From Christensenella sp. UBA4379 (GTDB lineage: Bacteria; Bacillota; Clostridia; Christensenellales; Aristaeellaceae): a stretch of 9,274 bases of DNA. Below, piece after piece: positions 1 through 6,050 of the stretch. The stretch spans positions 1 to 9,274 of the forward strand of contig DGRV01000034.1 in assembly GCA_002391225.1 (NCBI GenBank), in the 5' to 3' direction. The notes beneath the pieces are model-generated. The model ran no database searches. It was not told where the DNA came from and worked only from the letters and a program-made list of their open reading frames with translations. Both the position numbers and the translations under genes were made by a program. The stretch's first letter is position 1. Each line of letters begins with the position of its first letter.

Positions 1-134
1 GTTCGCAGCGCCCGGAAAACAGGCCGGTGGGTTCTGAGCGCCCGGAAATTGAGCCGGTGGCTCAATTTCAGCGAAGAACGGGCTGGTAAGCCCTGGACAG
101 TTTTCACCGAAGAACGGGCTGGTAAGCCCTGGAC
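1..134. repeat. Short tandem repeat block at left edge (2 x 30 bp, then 2 x about 36 bp)
   Basis: Two 30-bp units lie at 1-30 and 31-60 and share the core AGCGCCCGGAAA and the ending GCCGGTGG. They are followed by a 26-bp unit present twice without change (73-98 and 109-134), which starts GAAGAACGGG and ends AGCCCTGGAC; the period is 36 bp. Small hairpins sit inside: 45-55 pairs perfectly with 59-69 around a GGT loop, and GGGCT/AGCCC pairs at 80-93 and again at 116-129. Both periods are multiples of three. The + strand is open from base 1 to a TGA at 178-180 (59 codons), and the - strand is open from an ATG at 185-183 to the window edge. Either could be the end or beginning of a small repetitive protein, but neither shows a ribosome site here. 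The block may extend to the left. Noncoding dispersed repeat DNA is equally possible. Confidence 0.75.
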
Positions 135-159
135 CGCAAGACCCCCCTGCGATATTTTA

Positions 160-173
160 TGCAAACGTTTTCT
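160..173 (+). promoter_or_regulatory. Putative LacI-family / CcpA (cre-like) operator
   Basis: TGCAAACGTTTTCT matches the Bacillota catabolite-responsive element consensus TGWAANCGNTNWCA at 12 of 14 positions and has the central CG with an AAACGTTT palindrome at 163-170. LacI-family sugar regulators use the same layout. It ends 11 bp upstream of the -35 box, so its centre is about 53 bp before the expected transcription start, a position where CcpA can activate and where other regulators could act as well. The binding protein cannot be told from sequence. A sugar-importer operon directly downstream makes carbon-source control plausible. Confidence 0.5.
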
Positions 174-184
174 GAAATGACGCA

Positions 185-213
185 TTGACAAAGCGGACCA
201 TATGACCTATAAT
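185..213 (+). promoter_or_regulatory. Consensus sigma-70/sigma-A promoter of the transporter operon
   Basis: A perfect -35 box TTGACA (185-190) and a perfect -10 box TATAAT (208-213) are separated by exactly 17 bp. Transcription is expected to begin near 218-220, leaving a leader of about 120 nt before the first gene. No other convincing promoter was found before the genes that follow, so this is the likely promoter for the whole gene line. A perfect match is unusual and predicts high basal strength, which would then need repression or attenuation to be controlled. Confidence 0.88.
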
Positions 214-341
214 TCAGACAGGTTTATTCGTGTCTTTTGCTGCTTTTTGGAACTGTTTTGGACGGGCCCGGCAGAAAAGCGGGCGTTTTGAACGGCATAG
301 CGGTCAGCGGCGCTTCCGGCGCGGTTCAGGGAAGGAGCTTC
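214..341 (+). other. 5' leader of the operon
   Basis: This untranslated stretch of about 120 nt lies between the promoter and the first ATG. A small stem (GCCCG 266-270 with CGGGC 280-284) is followed by TTTT at 286-289, so it could work as a weak early terminator. The stem is short and I would not call it a proven attenuator. I see no known riboswitch. The ribosome site GAAGGAG at 331-337 serves the ATG at 342. Confidence 0.45.
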
Positions 342-923
342 ATGCGTCCTCAATTTACTTTCCGGCAGTACCGGGCGATGGATCTGACGATGCTGACGCT
401 GATCCTGGTATTTTGCGAGTGGTTGATCGTCCGAGCCTCCACCCGGTGGTTTCCGGGCGAATTGTATGTCCTGTCGGTGACGCCTGTGGTCACGGCGGTG
501 GTGATGATCCGCTGGGGGGCGTTCGCCTTCGTGCCCGCGCTGGCGGGCGGGGCGGTGTACTGCCTGGCTTCCGGCGCGGCGGCGCAGGAGTACCTGATCT
601 ACATGGGCGGAAACCTGCTGGCCCTGGCGCTGGTTCCGGTGCTGAAAAGGATCGGCTGGAAGACCGTACGGGACAAAGCTTCCTATTCTATGCTCTACGG
701 CGTGTGCTGTACGCTGCTGATGCAGCTGGGCCGGGCGCTGATCGCCCTGTGCCTGGGCCACGCGGACGCGTTTCTGTTATTTTTTACTACCGACGTCCTG
801 TCGTGCGTGTTCTGCGCGGTGACGATGTGGATCGCGCGCAGGCTGGACGGCGTTCTGGAAGAACAAAAGCATTATCTCGCCCGGGTCAGCCGGGGAACGG
901 AAGACGGGGGAACGGAACCATGA
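342..923 (+). CDS. Six-helix integral membrane protein, ECF S-component-like
   Basis: This is a 193-aa hydrophobic protein with about six membrane segments (roughly residues 13-31, 42-57, 60-80, 83-101, 117-138 and 146-165) and a charged C-terminus. Size and topology, plus the stretch around residues 44-60 (LSVTPVVTAVVMIRWG), resemble substrate-capturing S components of ECF vitamin transporters, but I cannot assign a ligand. The ATG at 342 is chosen because GAAGGAG lies a few bases upstream. The frame stays open further up to a TTG at 237, but that has no ribosome site. It is the first gene after the promoter, and its TGA overlaps the ATG of the next permease gene (ATGA at 920-923), so the two are translationally coupled. 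It may be an accessory subunit of the importer, or may serve an unrelated ECF module. The function is unknown. Confidence 0.8.
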   Translation: MRPQFTFRQYRAMDLTMLTLILVFCEWLIVRASTRWFPGELYVLSVTPVVTAVVMIRWGAFAFVPALAGGAVYCLASGAAAQEYLIYMGGNLLALALVPVLKRIGWKTVRDKASYSMLYGVCCTLLMQLGRALIALCLGHADAFLLFFTTDVLSCVFCAVTMWIARRLDGVLEEQKHYLARVSRGTEDGGTEP

Positions 924-1975
924 GTCAAAAAGCGGCGGATTATCTGATTTGGGACGAAAGCGCCGGCGTATACCGGGAAAATCCGGAGCAGGCCGTCCGG
1001 GACGACGTGGAAAAGCATTACTGGCGTCACGTGGGGCTGACCATCCTCAAGGACTGGCGGCTGTACCTGATGCTGGTGCCGATGCTGCTGGTCTTCCTGT
1101 TCTGGCGTTATTTCCCGATGTACGAGCTGCTGGGCTGCTTCAAGGTGTCCGACACGGTGCTGCCGGTGAGCGACCAGCTGTTTTCCGGCTTCAGCTACTT
1201 TAAGCAGCTGCTGGTCGGCGGGGACAGCCTGAGCATCAACTTCTGGCGGGCCATGAGGAACACCTTCCTGCTGAGCTTTTACGGCCTGTGCTTCGGCTTC
1301 CCCATGCCGATTATCCTGGCCCTGTTCTTTAACGAGGTGCGGTCGAACGCCGCGCGCAGCGTGTATCAGGTGATGACCTACCTGCCTAAGTTCATGTCCA
1401 CGGTCGTTATGACGTCCCTGGTCACGATGCTGGTCAAGCAGGGCTCCCTGATCAGCCAGATGGGCATTGTCAGCCAGGCCCTGGTGAGCCTGGGCCTGAT
1501 TTCGGAGGAGGTCGGCAACTCCGGCCTGCTCAACAACCCGGGCTTCTTCAGGGCCATCTACCAGATCAGCGGCATCTGGGAGGGCGCGGGCTATGACAGT
1601 ATCGTGTTCTTCGCGGCGATCATCGCCATTTCGCCCACCAGCTACGAAGCGGCCCAGATCGATGGGGCCAACAAGTGGGCGCAGATGCGCTACGTGGTCC
1701 TGCCCAGCATGCTGTCCACCATCGTGATCATGCTGATCACCCGTATCGGCAGCCTGCTGAACATCGGCTATGAAAAGGTCCTGCTTCTGTACAACACCAA
1801 GACCTACGTGACGGCGGACGTGATCTCCACTCTGGCGTACCGCACGGGTCTGGGCGGCGGCGCGGGCACCGGCATCGCCTCCGCGGCGGAAATGATGAAC
1901 AACGTCGTGGGCATGCTGCTGGTCATCGGCGCGAACACCATCGCCCGCAAGGCCTCGAACACTTCGCTGTACTGA
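920..1975 (+). CDS. Carbohydrate ABC transporter permease, LplB type
   Basis: This 351-aa inner-membrane subunit of a CUT1-family ABC importer should form half of the sugar channel. After a polar, acidic N-terminal extension of about 45 residues, there are six membrane segments, starting near residue 47. The cytoplasmic EAA loop that docks onto the ATPase is clear at about residues 243-263 (EAAQIDGANKWAQMRYVVLP). The family-typical RYFPMYE follows the first helix, and ARKASNTSLY ends the protein. LplB homologues are usually around 300-320 aa, so the N-terminal tail is somewhat long. The start is fixed by the ATGA overlap with the preceding gene. A GTG at 230 in the same frame would add over 200 residues of non-homologous protein and is rejected. 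It pairs with the permease encoded next. The substrate is probably an oligosaccharide; the exact sugar cannot be seen. Confidence 0.93.
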   Translation: MSQKAADYLIWDESAGVYRENPEQAVRDDVEKHYWRHVGLTILKDWRLYLMLVPMLLVFLFWRYFPMYELLGCFKVSDTVLPVSDQLFSGFSYFKQLLVGGDSLSINFWRAMRNTFLLSFYGLCFGFPMPIILALFFNEVRSNAARSVYQVMTYLPKFMSTVVMTSLVTMLVKQGSLISQMGIVSQALVSLGLISEEVGNSGLLNNPGFFRAIYQISGIWEGAGYDSIVFFAAIIAISPTSYEAAQIDGANKWAQMRYVVLPSMLSTIVIMLITRIGSLLNIGYEKVLLLYNTKTYVTADVISTLAYRTGLGGGAGTGIASAAEMMNNVVGMLLVIGANTIARKASNTSLY

Positions 1976-1991
1976 GAGGAGGGGGACAAGC

Positions 1992-2882
1992 GTGAAAAGA
2001 AAGCTCGAAATCTCCGAACAGCTATTCAAGGGCCTGAGCTACCTGCTTTTGACCATTTTCGCCCTGGCCTGCCTGTATCCCTTCGTGTACGCGGTGTCGG
2101 CCTCCATGTCCGGGCGGCACGCGGTCGAATACAGCCAGGTGGTGCTCTTCCCCAAGGACGTGCAGTTTGACGCCTTTGCGCGGATGTTCCAGAATAACAT
2201 GTTCTGGAACGCCTATTCAAACACCCTGTTCCTGACGCTGTACGGAACGCTGTGGTCCATGGGCGTGGCCATCCTAGGCGGCTACGCGCTGAGCAAAAAG
2301 CGCCTGCTGTTCCGGAAGACCTTTAACTTCTTCCTGGTTTTCACCATGTGGTTCAGCGCCGGCATCATCCCGCAGTACCTGAACTACCTGCAGACGCAGA
2401 CGGTGTTCCGCGCCGTGGGCATCATGGACGACAAGTGGCTGGTGGTCATCGCCATGGGTATGGCGGCTATGAACATCATCCTCCTGCGCAACGCCTTTGA
2501 AAACGTGCCCGGCGAAATCGAGGAGGCCGCCATCGTGGACGGCGCTTCCGAATTCCAGGTGCTCAGCAAGGTCTACGTGCCCATGAGCAAGTCCACCATC
2601 GCCACCGTGGCCCTGTTCTTTGCCATCTCCCGCTGGAACGGCTATTTCTGGGCCCGCCAGATGATTTCCAACCAGAATGAGCACCCGCTGCAGGTGTTCA
2701 TCCGTCTGCAGCTGGAGCAGTACACCGACCCCGAGCAGATCGCCGGCTGGAACGAACCCTACGCTTCCGATTCCGTGATCTACGCCCTGATCGTCTGCTC
2801 CATCATCCCCATCCTGATCATCTACCCCTTTATTCAGAAATATTTTGCTAAGGGGACGAATGCTGGTGGCGTTAAGGAATAA
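1992..2882 (+). CDS. Carbohydrate ABC transporter permease, LplC/YtcP type
   Basis: This is the second channel subunit of the importer, 296 aa, normal length for the LplC/YtcP group. Six membrane segments are visible, the first at about residues 14-36 (including LACLYPFVYAVSASMSG, typical of the family). The EAA loop is at about 178-197 (EAAIVDGASEFQVLSKVYVP), followed by the usual W-G-FW stretch near 215-220. It starts with GTG at 1992. An AGAGGAGGGG ribosome site begins directly at the stop of the upstream permease, which supports this start and tight co-translation. Members of this pair commonly import products of pectin, mannan or other glycan breakdown. That is family knowledge, and nothing in this window names the sugar. 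The gene ends at the edge of a long repeat-filled gap. Confidence 0.94.
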   Translation: MKRKLEISEQLFKGLSYLLLTIFALACLYPFVYAVSASMSGRHAVEYSQVVLFPKDVQFDAFARMFQNNMFWNAYSNTLFLTLYGTLWSMGVAILGGYALSKKRLLFRKTFNFFLVFTMWFSAGIIPQYLNYLQTQTVFRAVGIMDDKWLVVIAMGMAAMNIILLRNAFENVPGEIEEAAIVDGASEFQVLSKVYVPMSKSTIATVALFFAISRWNGYFWARQMISNQNEHPLQVFIRLQLEQYTDPEQIAGWNEPYASDSVIYALIVCSIIPILIIYPFIQKYFAKGTNAGGVKE

Positions 2883-2950
2883 GGTAGGAGGTAGGAAGTA
2901 GGAGGCAGGAAGTAAAAGGTAGTAGGTAGGAGGTAGTAGGTAGGAGGTTT
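2883..2950 (+). repeat. Purine-rich GTAGGAGGTAG repeat tract
   Basis: This 68-nt stretch starts at the stop codon of the permease gene and contains only one C. It is built from irregular copies of GGTAGGAGGTAG and GGAAGTA. AGGTAGGAGG occurs at 2882-2891, 2924-2933 and 2938-2947. These words are the exact reverse complement of the pyrimidine-rich heads of the 31-bp repeats that follow: AGGTAGGAAGTA at 2889-2900 matches TACTTCCTACCT at 3079-3090, and AGGTAGGAGG matches CCTCCTACCT in the last two units. In RNA the tract could fold back on several alternative partners. It also resembles many overlapping Shine-Dalgarno sites without start codons. Confidence 0.85.
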
Positions 2951-2953
2951 GGT

Positions 2954-3171
2954 TACTTCCCGCCTCAGCGTTCGCAGGACGCGATACTTCTCACCTCAGC
3001 GACCGCAGGGAGCGGTACTTTCTACCTTAGCGAGCGACAGCGAGCGCTACCTTCTACCTTAGCGAGCACAGCGAGTGCTACTTCCTACCTTAGTGAGCGA
3101 AGCGAACGCTCCCTCCTACCTTAGCGAGCACAGCGAGCGCTCCCTCCTACCTGAGTGAGCGCAGCGAACGA
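2954..3171 (+). repeat. Seven tandem 31-bp repeats between permease and binding-protein genes
   Basis: Units begin at 2954, 2985, 3016, 3048, 3079, 3110 and 3141. All are 31 bp except the third, which is 32 bp. Each has a pyrimidine head, TACTTCCTACCT or close variants, then a GAGC-rich half of the form TAGCGAGC-RCA-GCGAGCGC. The first two units are the most diverged and the last five the most alike. There are no unique spacers, so it is not a CRISPR array. The heads are complementary to the purine tract at 2883-2950, so the two together form one large imperfect inverted-repeat element filling nearly all of the 345-bp gap. I see no gene in it. Confidence 0.88.
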
Positions 3172-3183
3172 CCCTGTCTTCCC

Positions 3184-3200
3184 GCAGGCCGGGGGCCTGC
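3184..3200 (+). promoter_or_regulatory. Stem-loop just upstream of the binding-protein ribosome site
   Basis: GCAGGCC (3184-3190) pairs perfectly with GGCCTGC (3194-3200) around a GGG loop. It ends 10 nt before the AGGAGG at 3211-3216. There is no T-run, so it is unlikely to be a terminator. A GC-rich hairpin in this place could protect the 5' end of a processed binding-protein mRNA, which is a common way to make more binding protein than permease. Confidence 0.6.
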
Positions 3201-3227
3201 ATATTATAGAAGGAGGAAATACCCAAG

Positions 3228-5267
3228 ATGAAAAAGTATCTGTCTCTTGCGTTGGCGCTGATCCTGGCGCTGTCCGCCGTGAGCGTCGCTCTGGCTGACG
3301 AGCCTGTGACCCTGCGGATGGCGACCGGCTACAACAGCGCCAAGACCGGCCTGTTCTTTGACCCGGAAACCGCCGGTGAAGGCGTCGAGCTGGCCGGCAC
3401 GGTGTACCACTCCGGCGACCTCAAGCCCACCTGGGTGGCGGTTCAGGAAAAGCTGAACGTTGTCTTTGAAGACAAGTATCAGGGCAACGGTGCTTCCGCT
3501 GAGTTTGACTACTGGAAAGAGCAGCTGGATCAGGTGGATATGCTGTCCGGCACCGCCGCCAAGCTGAGCGAAGCCGGCGAAGCGGGCCTGGTGGTCAACA
3601 TCGGCGCGTACCTGGATCAGATGCCGAACTTCAAGGCTTACCTGGATGAAAACCCCATCGTTAAGCTGTCCATCACCGGCAACACCGAGACGGGCGCCAT
3701 CTACTTCAGCCCCTACTTCGACGGTGTTAACGACATCGAGCGTATGCCCCTGATGCGTGTGGACATGGTGCAGAAGCTGCTCAACGGCGAAGGCGAATTC
3801 ACCGCGGAAGCCTGCAAGAAGCTGAACCCCGCCGTGTACACCCCCTACATGCCGCTGGAGGGCAAGGTCGAGATCGAAACCCCGACCGCCGACGGCACCG
3901 CCACCGAGATCGTGACCAAGGACTATGACGCGGCCGGCAACATCGTCGCCAAGATGAACGAAGCGGGCGAGATCGACGGCGTGACCGCGGTCAACATGCT
4001 CCGTGAATACATCGACAAGGCTTACAACGGCTACTACGGCACCGAGCGCGCCGACCTGTTCATCGGCCAGAACGCCGCCTGGGACGTGGACGAACTCGTG
4101 GCCCTGCTGCGCTGCGTGGTTTCCAACCCCCAGACCCTGAACGGCACCGACACCATCCAGGGCCTGTTCACCCGTGAAGACGCCAACAACCAGCGCCGGG
4201 TTGACATGTTCCGCTTCGCCGGCACCCTGTTCGGCGTGCGCGGCCTGGAATCCCGTCAGGACTACCTGTATGTGGACGAAGAGGGCGAACTCAAGGACGC
4301 CCGTCAGGAAGAAGAAACCTACGAAGCGCTGGCCAAGATGAACGCCCTGGCCCAGGAAGGCCTGCTCTCCCAGGCTTTCGTCAACGGCGAGGACGTCAAG
4401 ACCCAGAACTACCTGGAGAACGACCTGGGCTTCATGCACTATGACTACAACCAGACCCAGACCCTGCACAACGCCACCCTGCTCCAGGAAGGCGAAAAGT
4501 ACATGGCGGTCATGGTGCCCGTGGCCCGCTGGTATGACGGCACCGACGAAGACGGCGTCTACATGCGCTTTACCGAGTCCTGGCGTTCCGTCAAGACCGA
4601 CGGCTGGGGCATCTCCGTGGCTGGCGTGGCCGGCAACGAGGCCAAGCTGAACGCCGCCCTGTCCCTGATCGACTACGCTTACTCCGACGAAGGCACCATC
4701 CTGATGAGCTACGGCCCGTCCCAGTTCATCAAGGAAGGCGAAACCTTCATGTTCAACGGCAAGGAAATGCCCGTCATCGCTGACGTGACCAAAGAGCTGC
4801 TCTGGTCCCTGGGCAAGGGCAACTACACCAACTTCGCCCGTTACTACCTGGGCTCCACCCTGAGCTTCATGAAGAGCCAGGCGTTCGAGTATCAGTGCAC
4901 GCACGAAGTCGGCAAGGAAGGCGCCGGCAAGATTTCCACCGCCATCGCGCTGGGCACCATCAAGCACCCGCTGCTGGCCGTGGCCGAGAATCCCTGGTAC
5001 ACCTCCGTGCCCACCGTTCTGCCCACCACCAAGGAAGACAACCAGGCTCTGGGCGGATACGACGAGCTGAATACCAAGTTCCAGTCCGGCAAGAACCAGG
5101 AGAACGTCCTGGTGGACATCATCGCCTCCGGTTTCACCGCTGAAGGCATGGGCAGCCCGGAAGAAGCCGCCGAGTATGTCAAAGAAGAAATGAGCGGCGA
5201 GCAGTACCTGGACATCAAGGAGATCGCCTGGGAAGAGCTGCTGGACTACTACGAGACCATCAAGTAA
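3228..5267 (+). CDS. Extracellular solute-binding protein of the carbohydrate importer (LplA-like)
   Basis: This 679-aa secreted sugar-binding protein should deliver ligand to the two permeases. The N-terminus is a classical signal peptide: MKKY, a leucine/alanine-rich core at 5-20, and an ALA motif at 21-23 with cleavage expected before D24. There is no lipobox cysteine, so it does not look like the lipoprotein normal for Gram-positive importers. Family-1 binding-protein traits include the early LKPTW segment (about 65-69), the stretch with GLESRQDYLYVDEEGELKDA (about 338-357), and the WGISVAG segment (near 460). At about 680 residues it is longer than the usual 400-560. The start is set by AGGAGG at 3211-3216, 11 nt upstream. 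It sits between repeat-filled gaps rather than being tightly linked to its neighbours, suggesting separately tuned expression. The ligand is unknown. Confidence 0.93.
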   Translation: MKKYLSLALALILALSAVSVALADEPVTLRMATGYNSAKTGLFFDPETAGEGVELAGTVYHSGDLKPTWVAVQEKLNVVFEDKYQGNGASAEFDYWKEQLDQVDMLSGTAAKLSEAGEAGLVVNIGAYLDQMPNFKAYLDENPIVKLSITGNTETGAIYFSPYFDGVNDIERMPLMRVDMVQKLLNGEGEFTAEACKKLNPAVYTPYMPLEGKVEIETPTADGTATEIVTKDYDAAGNIVAKMNEAGEIDGVTAVNMLREYIDKAYNGYYGTERADLFIGQNAAWDVDELVALLRCVVSNPQTLNGTDTIQGLFTREDANNQRRVDMFRFAGTLFGVRGLESRQDYLYVDEEGELKDARQEEETYEALAKMNALAQEGLLSQAFVNGEDVKTQNYLENDLGFMHYDYNQTQTLHNATLLQEGEKYMAVMVPVARWYDGTDEDGVYMRFTESWRSVKTDGWGISVAGVAGNEAKLNAALSLIDYAYSDEGTILMSYGPSQFIKEGETFMFNGKEMPVIADVTKELLWSLGKGNYTNFARYYLGSTLSFMKSQAFEYQCTHEVGKEGAGKISTAIALGTIKHPLLAVAENPWYTSVPTVLPTTKEDNQALGGYDELNTKFQSGKNQENVLVDIIASGFTAEGMGSPEEAAEYVKEEMSGEQYLDIKEIAWEELLDYYETIK

Positions 5268-5278
5268 GACCTTTCACC

Positions 5279-5311
5279 TGCTGCGGAGGGGCGTAAAGCC
5301 CCTCCGCGGCA
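5279..5311 (+). terminator. Strong stem-loop after the binding-protein gene, without T-run
   Basis: GCGGAGGGGC (5283-5292) pairs perfectly with GCCCCTCCGC (5298-5307) around GTAAA. Outer bases extend the stem to 14 pairs with one G-T pair. It begins 11 nt after the TAA. The downstream sequence CGGAAGTTCG has no T-run, so full intrinsic termination is doubtful. It may instead stabilise the 3' end of the binding-protein mRNA and give partial read-through to the membrane-protein and ATPase genes. Confidence 0.55.
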
Positions 5312-5318
5312 CGGAAGT

Positions 5319-5430
5319 TCGTAATGCGTAATTCGTAATGCGTAATTAGGGACGGCTCTTTGCCGTCCGGGGCGCACAGCGCCGCAGCATGAGATAATTA
5401 CGCATTACGCATTACGAATTACGCATTATC
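5319..5430. repeat. Palindromic element built from (K)CGTAAT heptamers
   Basis: The left arm has four heptamers, TCGTAAT or GCGTAAT, at 5319-5346. The right arm has four complementary ones, ATTACGC or ATTACGA, at 5397-5424. Bases 5322-5346 and 5404-5428 are perfect reverse complements over 25 bp. The right arm holds one extra heptamer towards the loop, so the arms can also pair in a shifted register. The loop carries two further perfect hairpins: GGACGGC/GCCGTCC (5350-5368) and GGCGC/GCGCC (5371-5383). The AT-rich arms differ sharply in base composition from the genes around. No transposase is present. It looks like a small non-autonomous, MITE-like or dispersed palindromic repeat inserted between genes. 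Confidence 0.88.
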
Positions 5431-5471
5431 AATGCGCTGGATCGACCGCGCATGGGTTCGGGGGTTGGATC

Positions 5472-6050
5472 ATGTATAAAAAACAGATGAAGCTGCAAAG
5501 GATCCTTTGCCTGGCGCTGGTGTTCGTCTGCGCGCTGGCGTTCGTGTATTCCCTGGGAATCATGACGGATCTGTACGACTCCCTCTACGGCACCTTCCGC
5601 AGGGGGAAAACCAGCGTCACCGGCGCTGAGATCTACAACGACATGCAGGGCTTCAACAAGACGCTCCTGCACGGGTCCATCGGCATGCTTCTGCTGTGCG
5701 TGGTCCTGTTCATCACCAACACCCACAGCAGGAGGAAATACTACATCGGCAACTACTGCGCGGTGGGGCTGTTCGCCGCGGGCAGCATCGCCTACACCGT
5801 CTGGGCCCACCGGATGATCGAGGGCTTCAAGGCCCAGTTCCTGGGGATCGACTTTGCGGCCCTGGCGGAGCACGCGGCGAAGAGAAAGACGCTGTACACC
5901 GAATCGACCTTCTGGTTTGACATCCATTATCTGGTCTTCGGACTGCTTTTGATCGGCACCGTCCTGCTGATCCTGAACGTGTTCTGGAAACGCAGGCTCA
6001 TGAAAGAGGAGCAGGGGCTGATCGGTCAGGGAAAGGAGGCGGCCGCATGA
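5472..6050 (+). CDS. Small four-helix membrane protein, unknown function (first pair, member 1)
   Basis: This is a 192-aa protein that I do not recognise by function. Four membrane segments are visible at about 10-31, 63-82, 92-111 and 149-172. A positive N-terminus (MYKKQMKLQR) places both ends in the cytoplasm. Polar loops of about 30-37 residues follow helices 1 and 3, so both should face outside, where a binding protein would dock. No enzymatic motif is seen. The start ATG has only a poor ribosome site (GGGGGTTGGA), unlike all other genes here, so translation may be low. An in-frame ATG at 5487 is no better. Its TGA overlaps the next start (ATGA at 6047-6050). Its layout resembles that of the protein at 7632-8174, with the same helix order and long loops, which suggests distant paralogues. 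It is probably an accessory part of the importer. Confidence 0.85.
   Translation: MYKKQMKLQRILCLALVFVCALAFVYSLGIMTDLYDSLYGTFRRGKTSVTGAEIYNDMQGFNKTLLHGSIGMLLLCVVLFITNTHSRRKYYIGNYCAVGLFAAGSIAYTVWAHRMIEGFKAQFLGIDFAALAEHAAKRKTLYTESTFWFDIHYLVFGLLLIGTVLLILNVFWKRRLMKEEQGLIGQGKEAAA

Noticed and set aside
214..341. Riboswitch in the operon leader
   Set aside because: Only one short 5-bp stem with TTTT is seen. No conserved riboswitch core could be recognised.
207..761. 184-codon open frame on the - strand
   Set aside because: It overlaps the first gene and ends inside the promoter. The composition is that of a shadow frame and there is no ribosome site.
230..919. Upstream extension of the LplB-type permease from a GTG at 230
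   Set aside because: It would add 230 residues of arginine/glycine-rich sequence with no homology in place of the ATGA-coupled ATG at 920, and it overlaps a good membrane-protein gene in another frame.
872..2029. 385-codon open frame on the - strand
   Set aside because: It is antisense to the LplB-type permease. The H/D/Q/R-rich translation lacks hydrophobic structure and motifs, so it is a shadow frame.
2954..3171. CRISPR array
   Set aside because: The 31-bp units are directly adjacent with no unique spacers, and the units themselves vary. No cas genes are present.
3202..3207. TATTAT as a -10 box for the binding-protein gene
   Set aside because: There is no credible -35 box 16-18 bp upstream, and transcription would start inside the ribosome site.
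3204..4967. 587-codon open frame on the - strand
   Set aside because: It lies wholly across the binding-protein gene, which has a signal peptide, ribosome site and family motifs. The low-complexity G/V/H/Q-rich translation is typical of a shadow frame opposite a GC-rich gene.
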